A DNA stretch of 64,000 nt from Myxococcales bacterium (GTDB lineage: Bacteria > Myxococcota_A > Polyangia > Haliangiales > Haliangiaceae), in assembly GCA_016720595.1 (NCBI GenBank), contig JADKKI010000073.1, positions 1 to 64,000 of the forward strand, written 5' to 3'. This document shows, one piece after another, positions 29,707 through 38,873 of this stretch. The first letter of the stretch is position 1; the number at the start of each line of letters is the position of its first letter. The translations under genes were made by a program, and so were the position numbers. The notes beneath the pieces are model-generated. The model had not been told where the DNA came from. It saw only the letters and a list, made by a program, of their open reading frames with translations, and searched no databases.

Positions 29707-30891
29707 ATGACGACCATGTACACGCTCGCTCGTTCGCTGTTCGTGCTCGGCTCGCTCGGGCTCGCGCTCGGCGCGTGCTCGAGCCATGCAGGCGGTGATG
29801 ATCAAGCCGGCGTCGAAGGTCCGCCGGGCCCCGAGGGCCCTCGAGGTCCGCAGGGGCCGGCAGGTCCTCAGGGACCACCGGGCGAGGTCACCGTGCTCGA
29901 TGGCGGAACGATCCAGGGACCCCCAGGTCCGCAAGGCCCGGCCGGTCCGCAAGGCGCCGATGGTGCACAAGGTCCGCAGGGCATCCCGGGCACCGCAGGA
30001 TCGATCGGTCCCACGGGCATGACCGGCCCGATGGGGATGACCGGATCGACGGGGCCCGCGGGGCCTGGAGGTCCGCAAGGCGTCGCCGGTGCGATGGGGC
30101 CAGGCGGGATGGTCACCGGCGAGGCGGCCGCGCAGTTCGCGGGCTTCACGAGCACCGCGATCACCGGCGATGGAGGTGGGCGCGAGGCGATGCATGCGCG
30201 GTGTGCCGCGGCCTTCGCCGGTGCGCACCTCTGCCACGTCTCCGAGTACATCCTCGCGAACTCCGCCACCGTGCCGCCCGCCGGCGGCGTGTGGATCGAT
30301 TCGAGCGCCGGCATCGAGGCCTCGGCGTCGAGCTCGGCGCTGATCAACGGCACCGGCCACGTGCGCCTCGGCCGCTACTCCGGTGCCTCGCAGGTCAACT
30401 GCGCCGGCTGGAACGCGGGCGCCGGCACGCTCGGCTACATCCTCACGATCGCCGGCGAGTCACAGGTTCAGTGCTCGTCGTCGCACACGCTCGCGTGCTG
30501 CACCACGCCGTACGCCGAGGGCTTCCGTGGCTTCACCACGGCCACCGTGACCGGCGCACGCCCCGGGGGCCGCGCCGAGATGCACCAGCTGTGCGGCGCG
30601 CAGTTCCCCGGCAGCCACCTCTGCCACTTCGCCGAGTACCAGCGCGCCACCCCGACCACGACCCCGCCCGCCGCGGGCGTGTGGATCGATTCGAGCGCGT
30701 ACCTCCGCACGCAGGGCGACGCGTTCCCCGAGAACAACGCCGCCACCGGCGAGATGGGCCGCTATGCCGGCGGTTCGCAGCTCAACTGCTCGGCGTGGAC
30801 CCAATCGGCATCGCTCGGGTACAGCCTCACGGGCAGCGGCATGGCGCAGGGCCAGTGCTCGGTGGCACACGCCCTCGCGTGCTGTGAGTAA
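29707..30891 (+). CDS. Collagen-like lipoprotein with two Cys/His-rich repeats (copy B)
   Basis: 394 residues and the same plan as its neighbour: lipobox LGAC, collagen-like stalk with the identical break [11 protein letters not shown], then two head domains ([40 protein letters not shown]) with [31 protein letters not shown] and terminal LACC. The heads differ from copy A where A has [12 protein letters not shown] and B has [11 protein letters not shown] or [11 protein letters not shown]. So the pair arose by tandem duplication and the ligand-facing loop has diverged. It may be co-transcribed with copy A. Confidence 0.85.
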   Translation: MTTMYTLARSLFVLGSLGLALGACSSHAGGDDQAGVEGPPGPEGPRGPQGPAGPQGPPGEVTVLDGGTIQGPPGPQGPAGPQGADGAQGPQGIPGTAGSIGPTGMTGPMGMTGSTGPAGPGGPQGVAGAMGPGGMVTGEAAAQFAGFTSTAITGDGGGREAMHARCAAAFAGAHLCHVSEYILANSATVPPAGGVWIDSSAGIEASASSSALINGTGHVRLGRYSGASQVNCAGWNAGAGTLGYILTIAGESQVQCSSSHTLACCTTPYAEGFRGFTTATVTGARPGGRAEMHQLCGAQFPGSHLCHFAEYQRATPTTTPPAAGVWIDSSAYLRTQGDAFPENNAATGEMGRYAGGSQLNCSAWTQSASLGYSLTGSGMAQGQCSVAHALACCE

Positions 30892-31037
30892 GGGGACGGT
30901 TTCAACTTGAGCAACTTGCGATCGGCAACTCCGCGAGATTCCATGCTCGCCATGCGCACCCCGTGCGCCTCGCGCGTGCCCCGCACCCCGCACGCCTCGC
31001 CGGCCTCGCCGGCCTCGCGGGGCCTCGCTCGCGGTTG

Positions 31038-32057
31038 TCAGCGCGTTGCGACCGTGCGGATCTTGGTGAGCAGGCCGGCCTTCGCCGTCGCAGGCATGAA
31101 CGCGGCGCGGGCGGCGTTCTCGGCGACCAGCGTCAGCTCGGCTGCGCTCAGATCGAGGGCCTCTGCAATCGCGCGGTAGTTCTCGCCGATGTAGCCGCCG
31201 AAGTACGCCGGATCGTCGGAGTTGATCGTGACCGCCACGCCCTGGCGGAGCAGCCGCGCGAAGTTGTGCTGGCGCAGATCCTTGACCACGCACAGCTTGA
31301 GGTTCGACAGCGGGCACACCGTGAGCGGGATCCGATCGCGGACGAGGCGCGCGACCAGCGCCGGATCCTCGTCGCAGCGCACGCCGTGATCGATGCGCTC
31401 GACCGCGAGCACGTCCAGCGCATCGACGATGTACGCGGCCGGCCCCTCCTCGCCGGCATGCGCGACCAGGCGCAGGCCGAGGCTCCGCGCCTTGGCGAAC
31501 ACGCGCGCGAACTTCGCCGGCGGATTCCCGCGCTCCCCCGAATCGAGGCCGACCCCGATGAAGTCGCTGCGAAACGGCATGGCCGCCTCGAGCGTCGCGA
31601 AGGCGTCCTCCTCGGAGAGGTGGCGGAGGAAGCACAGGATCAGCTCGGAGGTGATGCCGTAGCGGCGGTGCGCATCGTCCATCGCGTCGCGGAGGCCGGA
31701 GAACACGACCTCCATCGGGATGCCGCGCGCCGTGTGGGTCTGCGGATCGAAGAACAGCTCGGCGTGGACGACGTTGTCCGCGTGCGCGCGCGTGAAGTAC
31801 GCCATCGCGAGCGCATAGAAGTCCTGGCGGTCGCGCAGCACCGCGCAGCCCGCGTAGTAGAGATCGAGGAACGATTGCAGATCGTGGAAGTTGTAGGCCG
31901 CGCGGACGGCCTCCACCGAGGCGTACGGGAGCGCGATCCCGTGCTTGCCGGCGAGGCTGAACATCATCTCCGGCTCCAGGGAGCCCTCGATGTGCAGGTG
32001 CAGCTCCACCTTGGGGAGCCGCTGGATGAGCTGGGCACGCGCCGGGTCGATGGGCAT
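31038..32057 (-). CDS. Adenine deaminase-type member of the adenosine deaminase family
   Basis: 339 residues, complete. Zinc ligands in VELHLHIEGSLEPEM, substrate loop VGLDSGERGNPP, HAGEEGP (His ligand and catalytic Glu), RIDHGVR and NSDDPAYFGGYIGEN (Asp ligand). The GLDSGE and DDPAYFGGY versions of the motifs are those of the adenine deaminase subgroup rather than classical adenosine deaminase. Adenine would be converted to hypoxanthine for purine salvage, consistent with purA elsewhere in the window. ATG at 32057 fits the family start. It is divergent from tex. Confidence 0.88.
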   Translation of the reverse strand: MPIDPARAQLIQRLPKVELHLHIEGSLEPEMMFSLAGKHGIALPYASVEAVRAAYNFHDLQSFLDLYYAGCAVLRDRQDFYALAMAYFTRAHADNVVHAELFFDPQTHTARGIPMEVVFSGLRDAMDDAHRRYGITSELILCFLRHLSEEDAFATLEAAMPFRSDFIGVGLDSGERGNPPAKFARVFAKARSLGLRLVAHAGEEGPAAYIVDALDVLAVERIDHGVRCDEDPALVARLVRDRIPLTVCPLSNLKLCVVKDLRQHNFARLLRQGVAVTINSDDPAYFGGYIGENYRAIAEALDLSAAELTLVAENAARAAFMPATAKAGLLTKIRTVATR

Positions 32058-32143
32058 CCGACGCTGATACCAGAAACCGCCCGCGGATCCGACCCTGATC
32101 CAGCTTGCCGCTCGGAGGCGCCACGGCTACGGTCGCCGGCTCC

Positions 32144-35100
32144 ATGACCGTCGAGACCGCTCCCGTCACCAGTGTGCCCGTGGACTTCGATCCGGTGCCG
32201 CCGCTCGCCGAACAGCTCGGCCTCGCGCGGGGCTCGATCGCCGCGGTGATCGCGCTCCTGGACGAGGGCAACACGGTCCCGTTCATCGCGCGCTATCGCA
32301 AGGAGCGCACCGGCGGTCTCGACGAGGTCCAGATCCGCGCGATCGACGAGCAGCGGACGTACCTGGTCGAGCTCGAGTCCCGCCGCGCCGCGATCCTCGC
32401 GTCCGTCGGCGAGCAGGGCAAGCTCACCCCCGAGCTCGAGGCCAAGCTCCGCGCCGCCACCGGCAAGAGCGAGCTCGAGGATCTCTACGCGCCCTATCGT
32501 CCGCGCCGCAAGACCCGCGCCTCGGTCGCCCGCGAGAAGGGCCTGGCCCCGCTCGCCGACAAGATCACCGCACAGGGCCCCGAGGGCGTGCCGCTCACCG
32601 AGGCCGCCGCGTTCGTCAACGCGGAGGCCGGCGTGGCCACCGCCGAAGAGGCGCTCGCGGGCGCCCGCGACATCGTCGCCGAGCAGATCGCCGATACCGC
32701 CGAGGTCCGCACCTGGGTCCGCAAGGAGTACGCAGAGTACGGCGAGCTGGTCTCCACCGTGGTGCCCGGCAAGAGCGACGAGCCCACGAAGTTCGAGCAG
32801 TACTACCAGTTCGGCGAGGCCGTGAAGACGATCCCGTCGCACCGGTTCCTCGCGATCCGTCGCGGTGAGGCCGAGGGCGTGCTGCGCGCGCAGGTCGTGA
32901 TCGATCCGAACCGCGTCGGCGTGGGGATCGAGCGGCTGGTCAAGCTCGACGTCCAGTCCCCGTGGGCGGAGCAGCTGCACCTCTCGATCGCGGACGCGCT
33001 CAAGCGGCTGCTGTCGCCCAGCGTGGAGAACGATGTCCGCGCCGAGCTCAAGCTGCGCTCCGATCACGCCGCCGTCGACATCTTCGCCGGCAACCTGCGC
33101 AACCTGATGCTGGCCTCGCCGCTCGGCAGCGCCGCCGTGATCGGCGTGGACCCGGGCCTCCGCACCGGCTGCAAGTGCGCCGCGATCGACGCCACCGGCA
33201 AGTTCCTCGGCACCGTCACCGTGTTCATCACGCAGGGCGACGCGCAGCTCACCAAGGCGAAGGAAGACTTCCTCGCGTTCGTGCAGAAGTTCGCTCCGCG
33301 CGCGATCGCCGTCGGCAACGGCACCGGCGGCCGCGAGGCCGAGGCGTTCGTCAAGAAGTGCCTCGGCGATGCCGGCCTCCGCGAAGGTCCGCAGGCGCCG
33401 TTCGTGGTGCAGGTCAACGAGGCTGGTGCCAGCGTGTACTCCGCCTCGGATCTCGCGCGCGAGGAGTTCCCCGAGCTCGACCTCACGATCCGCGGCGCGA
33501 TCTCGATCGCGCGTCGGCTCCAGGATCCGCTCGCCGAGCTCGTCAAGATCGAGCCGAAATCGATCGGCGTCGGCCAGTACCAGCACGACGTGCACCAGCC
33601 CCTGCTCGGCAAGAAGCTCGGCGCCGTCGTCGAGGACTGTGTCAACAAGGTCGGCGTCGAGCTCAACACCGCGAGCGCGCAGCTGCTCGGGTACGTCGCG
33701 GGCATCGGCCCGTCGCTGGCCAAGAAGATCGTGCTCCACCGCGATGCGCACGGCGCGTTCTCCGCGCGCGGCCAGCTGATGGACATCTCCGGCCTCGGGC
33801 CCAAGGCGTTCGAGCAGGCCGCCGGCTTCCTCAAGATCCCGGGCGCCACGCACCCGCTCGATGCCTCCTCGGTCCACCCGGAGAGCTACACCATCGTCGA
33901 GAAGATGGCGGCGGACCTCGGGGTCGAGCTGCCGGCGCTGATCGGGAACCAGGAGCTGGTCGACAAGATCGATCTCTCGAAGTACGTCGAGGGCGAGGTC
34001 GGCCTGCCGACCCTGCACGACATCACCGCGGAGCTCGCGAAGCCGGGCCGTGATCCGCGCGCGGAGTTCGCGCCGCCGGCGTTCCGCGATGACGTGACCT
34101 CGATGGAGGATCTGAAGCCGGGGATGGTGCTCGAGGGCATCGTCACCAACGTCACGGCGTTCGGGGCGTTCGTCGACATCGGCGTGCACAACGACGGCCT
34201 GGTCCACGTCTCGCAACTCGCCGAGCAGTTCGTGAAGGATCCGAGCGAGGTCGTGAAGGTCGGGCAGAAGCTGACCGTGCGCGTCCTCGAGGTCGACAGC
34301 ACCCGCAAGCGCATCGCGCTGTCGGCGAAGCGCGGCGGTCAGCCGGCGCCGAAGCAGCAGCGCCAGGGCGGCGAAGGTCCGCACCAGCAGGGGCAGGGCC
34401 CGGGTCCGGGCCAGGGTCGTCGTGGCGGTCGCGGTCGCGGCGGTGGTGGCGGTGGCGGGCCGCGTCCCGAGGGACAGCCGCAACAGCAGCAGGGCCAGGG
34501 GCGGCGCGGTCCCCGCAACGATCAGCGTCCACGCGGCGAGCAGCCGTCGGGCGAGCAGGTGCACGCGCAGTCGCAGCACCACGGCGATCAGCCCGCGGGC
34601 GAGCACGTGCAGCCACCGCATGCCGATCACGCGGCGGGCGAGCACGGTCAGCAACAGCCGCCGCACCAGTCGCCGCACCAGCCGCCGCACCAGCCGAACG
34701 ACCAGCACGGCGGCGAGCGCCGTCAGTGGCAGCCGCGCGGTCCGCAGCAGGGCGGCGCGCCGCAACATCAGGGTGCACCGCAGGGCGATCGCGGTCCGCA
34801 GCAGCAGGGTGGTCCGCGCCAGGATCGTGGCCCGCGTCCCGATCGCGGTCCGCGTCCGGATCGCGGTCCGCAGCAGCAGGGTGGTCCGCGCGGTCCGCAG
34901 CAGCAAGGTGGCCCGCGGAGCGATCGCGGTCCGCGCCAGGGTGGTCCGCGTCAGGGCGACAACCGCAACTGGCAGCCGGGTCCGCCGCAGGGTCAGCAGG
35001 GCGACAACCGCAACTGGCAGCCGGGTCCGCCGCAGGGTCAGCAGGGCGACAATCGCAACTGGCAGGGTGGTCCGCCACAGGGTCAGCAGGGCGACAACCG

Positions 35101-35329
35101 CAACTGGCAGGGCGGCCCGCCGCAGGGTCAGCAGGGCGACAACCGCAACTGGCAAGGACCGCGGAACGATCGCGGTCCGCGTCGCGATGATCGGCGCGAC
35201 GATCGCGGTCCGCCGCGGTCGAGCGAGCCGCGCCGTGAGGGTCCGGCCCCCGAGAACTGGGGCGTCGGCGGGTTCAAGAACAACCCGTTCGCGAAGCTCG
35301 TCCCGGGCGCCGACAAGCCGAAGCGCTGA
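32144..35329 (+). CDS. tex: Tex family RNA-binding protein with long disordered tail
   Basis: Standard Tex core, about residues 1-740: N-terminal helical part (FIARYRKERTGGLDEVQIRA), YqgF/RNase H-like domain (VIGVDPGLRTGCKCAAIDA), two helix-hairpin-helix motifs (YVAGIGPSLAKKIVLHRD; ISGLGPKAFEQAAGFLKI) and an S1 RNA-binding domain (GMVLEGIVTNVTAFGAFVDI). Tex acts in transcription and RNA handling and binds nucleic acid. The remaining 320 residues are an unusual Gln/Gly/Pro/Arg/His-rich tail with RG-rich and NRNWQ repeats; E. coli Tex has 773 residues, this one about 1,060. ATG at 32144 is chosen; an upstream TTG would add 13 residues. Confidence 0.95.
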   Translation: MTVETAPVTSVPVDFDPVPPLAEQLGLARGSIAAVIALLDEGNTVPFIARYRKERTGGLDEVQIRAIDEQRTYLVELESRRAAILASVGEQGKLTPELEAKLRAATGKSELEDLYAPYRPRRKTRASVAREKGLAPLADKITAQGPEGVPLTEAAAFVNAEAGVATAEEALAGARDIVAEQIADTAEVRTWVRKEYAEYGELVSTVVPGKSDEPTKFEQYYQFGEAVKTIPSHRFLAIRRGEAEGVLRAQVVIDPNRVGVGIERLVKLDVQSPWAEQLHLSIADALKRLLSPSVENDVRAELKLRSDHAAVDIFAGNLRNLMLASPLGSAAVIGVDPGLRTGCKCAAIDATGKFLGTVTVFITQGDAQLTKAKEDFLAFVQKFAPRAIAVGNGTGGREAEAFVKKCLGDAGLREGPQAPFVVQVNEAGASVYSASDLAREEFPELDLTIRGAISIARRLQDPLAELVKIEPKSIGVGQYQHDVHQPLLGKKLGAVVEDCVNKVGVELNTASAQLLGYVAGIGPSLAKKIVLHRDAHGAFSARGQLMDISGLGPKAFEQAAGFLKIPGATHPLDASSVHPESYTIVEKMAADLGVELPALIGNQELVDKIDLSKYVEGEVGLPTLHDITAELAKPGRDPRAEFAPPAFRDDVTSMEDLKPGMVLEGIVTNVTAFGAFVDIGVHNDGLVHVSQLAEQFVKDPSEVVKVGQKLTVRVLEVDSTRKRIALSAKRGGQPAPKQQRQGGEGPHQQGQGPGPGQGRRGGRGRGGGGGGGPRPEGQPQQQQGQGRRGPRNDQRPRGEQPSGEQVHAQSQHHGDQPAGEHVQPPHADHAAGEHGQQQPPHQSPHQPPHQPNDQHGGERRQWQPRGPQQGGAPQHQGAPQGDRGPQQQGGPRQDRGPRPDRGPRPDRGPQQQGGPRGPQQQGGPRSDRGPRQGGPRQGDNRNWQPGPPQGQQGDNRNWQPGPPQGQQGDNRNWQGGPPQGQQGDNRNWQGGPPQGQQGDNRNWQGPRNDRGPRRDDRRDDRGPPRSSEPRREGPAPENWGVGGFKNNPFAKLVPGADKPKR
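34952..35155 (+). repeat. 45-base tandem repeat in the tex tail
   Basis: Four and a half units encoding QQGDNRNWQ(P/G)GPPQG, nearly identical in DNA, preceded by shorter degenerate units built on GGTCCGCGCC and GATCGCGGTCCGC (about 34790-34950). The tract is in frame and free of stops. Confidence 0.9.
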
Positions 35330-35359
35330 CCGCCTCGAAGTAGAGCGGGGAGGCGCGGC

Positions 35360-37654
35360 GTGCTAATGCCTGGAGACGTGCGCCGCCTGTTCTTCGCTGT
35401 CCTCGTGATCGCCGCGGCGTGCAGCAACAAGAAGAAGGCCGCGCACGAGGACGCCGGCGCAACCCCGCGCGATGCGCAGGTCGTCGTGACCGCCGCGGAT
35501 GCCGCGGACGCCGCGCCTCCGGGCCCACCCGCACCGCCCGCGCGCGTCGAGCACGCGGTGTTCAGCCTGGTCGATAACCGCCACGCCGCGCATCGCCTCG
35601 TCGATGGCGAGCTGTTGATCGATGCCGCGGACGCCGGGTTCGCGCGCTACACGCGGTTCGGCGTGCCCGCGCCGCGCTGGCACCTGGGCAAGGAGATCGA
35701 TGGCCAGCGCGCGGCGACCGCAGATCGCGCGGCGACGCTCGAGGTGCCGCTCACCGTCGAGCAGGCGCGCGCCACCGTGCAGGTCACGGTGCGCGTCCAT
35801 GGCGAGGACAAGCAGCAGCTCGCGCTCAAGGTCAACGGTCGTGCCGCGAGCAAGGATCCGCGCGTCGATCTCGCGGACGGCTGGCAGACCGTCGCGTTCG
35901 CCGTGGATCCCGAGCGGCTCGGCGTGGGCGAGAACCTCCTCGTGTTCGAGACCTCCGGCAAGGGCAAGGACAAGGTCGCGTTCGCGTGGCTCCGGTTCGG
36001 GGTGGCGCGCGAGATCACGGAGCTCGATCCGCGGACCTCGATCTCGTTCGATCCCAAGGGCAGCCTCGAGCTCGCGAAGGATGCCGGCGTCACGTACTTC
36101 GTGACCGTGCCCGACGGCGCGAACCTGGTCGCCGATGTCACGCCACCGTGCAAGGTCGACGTGCGCGCGCGGCCGAGCGCCGATAGCTTCATCGGCGGCG
36201 TCCTCGGTGGCGAGGGCGCGCGGATCGATCTCTCGCCGATGGCAGGGCAGGTGGTCGCCCTCTCGCTGATCGCGCGCGACTGCCCGCGGGCGAAGCTCAC
36301 CGCGCCGCGGATCACGCTGCACGGCCCCGCGCCGGAGCCGCTCGCGAAGGCCGCGCCGCCTCGCTACATCATCCTGTGGATCATGGACGCGCTCCGCGCC
36401 GACAAGATCCCGATCTTCACGCCGGGGGCGCGCGCGCAGACCCCGAACTTCGACGAGCTCGCGAAGTCGAGCACGGTGTTCCGCCAGTACTACGTGCAGG
36501 GCAACGAGTCGCAGACCAGCCACTCGAGCATGTGGAGCGGCGTGTATCCGGCGGTGCACAACGTCCGCCTCGCGGGCGTGGGCGGGACCTGGAAGCTGTC
36601 CTCCGAGCTGCCGCTGATCGCCACGCAGCTCGATCTCGCGGGCCTCTACACCAGCGCTGTGACCGGGAACGGGTTCGTCAACGCCGACGGCGGCTACGCG
36701 CGCGGGTTCAAGGAGTACCGCAACATGATGCGGGAGACCGGCGTCGAGAACGGGATCATCTACGGGCAGAAGATCGTCGACGCCGCGCTCGGCCAGCTCG
36801 ACAAGCGGCGCTCGGATCCGACGTACCTGTTCCTCGGCACGATCGACACCCACGGCCCGTGGATCGCGCGCAAGCCGTGGATCGACATCTATTCCCCAGG
36901 GCCGTACTCCGGGCCGTTCCAGGAGTTCGGCACCGCCAAGGATCTCGGGTTCAAGCCGGGCTCCATGGGCTGCTCGATCATCCCGCCCAAGGAGGACGTC
37001 GAGCGGCTGCGCGCGATCTACGACTCCGCGGTCAGCTATCACGACAAGCAGGTCGGCCGGCTGGTCGATCAGCTGAAGTCGTGGGGCATCTGGGATCAGA
37101 CGATGCTGGTGATCACCGCCGATCACGGCGAGGAGCTGTTCGAGGACCGGCGGTGCGGGCACGGCGGCTCGCTGCGGGACTCGCTGACCCGCGTGCCGCT
37201 CCTGATCCACGATCCTTCGCGGTTCCCGGGCGGGACGATCGTCGATGAAGGCGCGGAGGGCGTGGATCTGCTGCCGACGATGCTGTCCGCGCTCGATGCG
37301 CCCGCTGTGCCGAGCGTGCAGGGCCAGCCGCTCGAGCCGCTGGCGCAGGGCGTTGGCAAGGGCTGGCCCACGCCGTCCTACGCGTCGATGTACGAGTACG
37401 CGCACGCGATGCGGATCGGCCGCTGGAAGGCGCGCGTCGGCAAGGGCGGCAATCCGATCATCGGCGACATGGTCGAGGATCCCGGCGAGACCAAGGATCT
37501 GTCGACGGCCAAGCCCGTCGAGCGCCGCATGCTCACCGACGCGCTCGGCCTGTTCCTCGCGTTGCGCACGCAGTGGAACAAGCAGGCGTGGGGCCCGGTC
37601 ACCAACGTCACGCCGGCGGGTGCTGCTGCGCTCGACGAGGTCACCACGCCGTGA
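35360..37654 (+). CDS. Sulfatase-fold lipoprotein
   Basis: 764 residues. GGGGAGG six bases ahead supports GTG 35360; ATG 35366 is an alternative. Lipobox AAAC. An Asp/Ala-rich tether and two beta-rich regions (about residues 60-310) precede an alkaline-phosphatase-superfamily domain. Its metal sites are in IILWIMDALRAD, LGTIDTHGPW and ITADHGEELFED with GHGG. Where sulfatases carry Cys/Ser-x-Pro-Ser-Arg for formylglycine, this protein has SQTSHSSMWSGVYP, so formylglycine cannot form at a Cys there. It may be a phosphodiesterase or transferase, or a sulfatase-like protein of other activity. GTGA coupling joins it to the PHP lipoprotein. Confidence 0.85.
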   Translation: MLMPGDVRRLFFAVLVIAAACSNKKKAAHEDAGATPRDAQVVVTAADAADAAPPGPPAPPARVEHAVFSLVDNRHAAHRLVDGELLIDAADAGFARYTRFGVPAPRWHLGKEIDGQRAATADRAATLEVPLTVEQARATVQVTVRVHGEDKQQLALKVNGRAASKDPRVDLADGWQTVAFAVDPERLGVGENLLVFETSGKGKDKVAFAWLRFGVAREITELDPRTSISFDPKGSLELAKDAGVTYFVTVPDGANLVADVTPPCKVDVRARPSADSFIGGVLGGEGARIDLSPMAGQVVALSLIARDCPRAKLTAPRITLHGPAPEPLAKAAPPRYIILWIMDALRADKIPIFTPGARAQTPNFDELAKSSTVFRQYYVQGNESQTSHSSMWSGVYPAVHNVRLAGVGGTWKLSSELPLIATQLDLAGLYTSAVTGNGFVNADGGYARGFKEYRNMMRETGVENGIIYGQKIVDAALGQLDKRRSDPTYLFLGTIDTHGPWIARKPWIDIYSPGPYSGPFQEFGTAKDLGFKPGSMGCSIIPPKEDVERLRAIYDSAVSYHDKQVGRLVDQLKSWGIWDQTMLVITADHGEELFEDRRCGHGGSLRDSLTRVPLLIHDPSRFPGGTIVDEGAEGVDLLPTMLSALDAPAVPSVQGQPLEPLAQGVGKGWPTPSYASMYEYAHAMRIGRWKARVGKGGNPIIGDMVEDPGETKDLSTAKPVERRMLTDALGLFLALRTQWNKQAWGPVTNVTPAGAAALDEVTTP

Positions 37655-38853
37655 ACCGGCACGGGCTGGCGGTGGTCGTCATGAGCGCCGTGGTCGCGTG
37701 CGGCGCGCCCGATGTGTCGCCACGCACCGCACCGCGGACCGCCGTCGATGCGGCGATCGCGCCCGCCGATGCCGCGGTGCCGGAGGTTCCGGACGCGGCG
37801 CCGCCCGCGATCGATGCCGCTGCCCCGATCGCCGATGCCACCGAGGTCGCAGATGCCGCCCCGGCGACGCCGCCCGCGCCCGAGGTCTGGCTCAAGGGCT
37901 CGACGCACGTTCACGCGCGGCCCTCGGGCGATAGCTCCACGCCGATCGGCGACGTGGTCCGCTGGTACGAGGACCGCCACTACGACTTCATCGTGCTGAC
38001 GGACCACAACCAGACCAGCGAGCTCACCAAGGACGCACCGAGCACCGCCGGGCAGATGGCGATCACGGCGCCCGGGCCTGGGCTCCTCGTGCTCGCCGGG
38101 ATCGAGCTCACGCACAATCCCTCGAACTGCATCCCGGCCGGCGACAAGAGCGGCAAGTGCAGGATCCACGTCAACCTCCTCGGCGTCACGGGGCGCATCG
38201 CGGGCAAGCTGACCTGGGCGAATCGCAAGACCAGCGATCGGCTGCAGAAGTACGACGCCGCGCTCGCGCAGCAGAAGGTCCTCGGCGGCGTCGCGCAGCT
38301 GAACCATCCGAACTGGTTCTGGGGGATGAACGGGGAGCTGCTCGCCGAGCTCGCGCGTCGCGGGTTCCACCTCGTGGAGATCGCGAACTCGGCGTTCAAG
38401 AAGTGGAACGATGGCGACAAGGAACACCCGGATCTCGAGACCCTGTGGGACGCCGCGCTCGCACAGGGCGTGACCCTGTGGGGCCTCGCCTCCGACGACG
38501 CCCACGACTACAGCGAGGGGAGGCGGGGCAAGTACCCCGCCGGAGGTGGCTGGGTGGTGGTCAAGGCGGCGCGAGATCCGGCGGCGATCCTCGCCGCGCT
38601 CGAGGCCGGCCACTTCTATGCGTCGAACGGCGTGGTGCTCGCGCACGCCGAGGTCGATGGCGGACAGCTGGTGGTCGAGGTCGCACCGGGAGAGCGAGGC
38701 AGCTACACGATCGACTTCATCGAGAACGGCAAGCGGGTGCAGCGCGTGAAGGGCCGGTCGGCGCGTCGCACGGTGCCTGCCTCGGGCTATGTCCGCGCGC
38801 GGGTGACGCGGGGCGATGGAACCCACGCGTGGGTCCAGCCGGCACGCCGATAG
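37651..38853 (+). CDS. PHP-domain metal-dependent phosphoesterase lipoprotein
   Basis: GTG at 37651 overlaps the sulfatase stop by four bases. Lipobox VVAC, then an Ala/Asp/Pro-rich tether of about 70 residues. PHP domain with metal ligands HVHARPSG, FIVLTDHNQ, GIELTH, QLNHPNW and SDDAHDYSEG. A C-terminal beta domain (VEVAPGERGSYTIDFIENG) follows. PHP proteins hydrolyse phosphate esters; here the site faces the periplasm or the cell surface. Coupled translation with the sulfatase-fold lipoprotein suggests the two work on one extracellular substrate; this is inference. Confidence 0.9.
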   Translation: MNRHGLAVVVMSAVVACGAPDVSPRTAPRTAVDAAIAPADAAVPEVPDAAPPAIDAAAPIADATEVADAAPATPPAPEVWLKGSTHVHARPSGDSSTPIGDVVRWYEDRHYDFIVLTDHNQTSELTKDAPSTAGQMAITAPGPGLLVLAGIELTHNPSNCIPAGDKSGKCRIHVNLLGVTGRIAGKLTWANRKTSDRLQKYDAALAQQKVLGGVAQLNHPNWFWGMNGELLAELARRGFHLVEIANSAFKKWNDGDKEHPDLETLWDAALAQGVTLWGLASDDAHDYSEGRRGKYPAGGGWVVVKAARDPAAILAALEAGHFYASNGVVLAHAEVDGGQLVVEVAPGERGSYTIDFIENGKRVQRVKGRSARRTVPASGYVRARVTRGDGTHAWVQPARR

Positions 38854-38873
38854 CGCGCGCGGTCAGAACGCGA

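Noticed and set aside
30892..31037. A terminator between the convergent collagen-like and deaminase genes
   Set aside because: GC-rich CCTCGCCGG repeats but no stem with a T-tract on either strand.
31964..35155. A 1,063-codon open frame on the minus strand opposite tex
   Set aside because: It is the antisense of a verified gene in high-GC DNA. Its predicted protein is low-complexity Leu/Arg/Ala/Asp with no domain.
34790..35155. Regular repeats suggesting a CRISPR array
   Set aside because: The repeats are in frame, of codon-multiple length, without unique spacers, and encode the tex tail.
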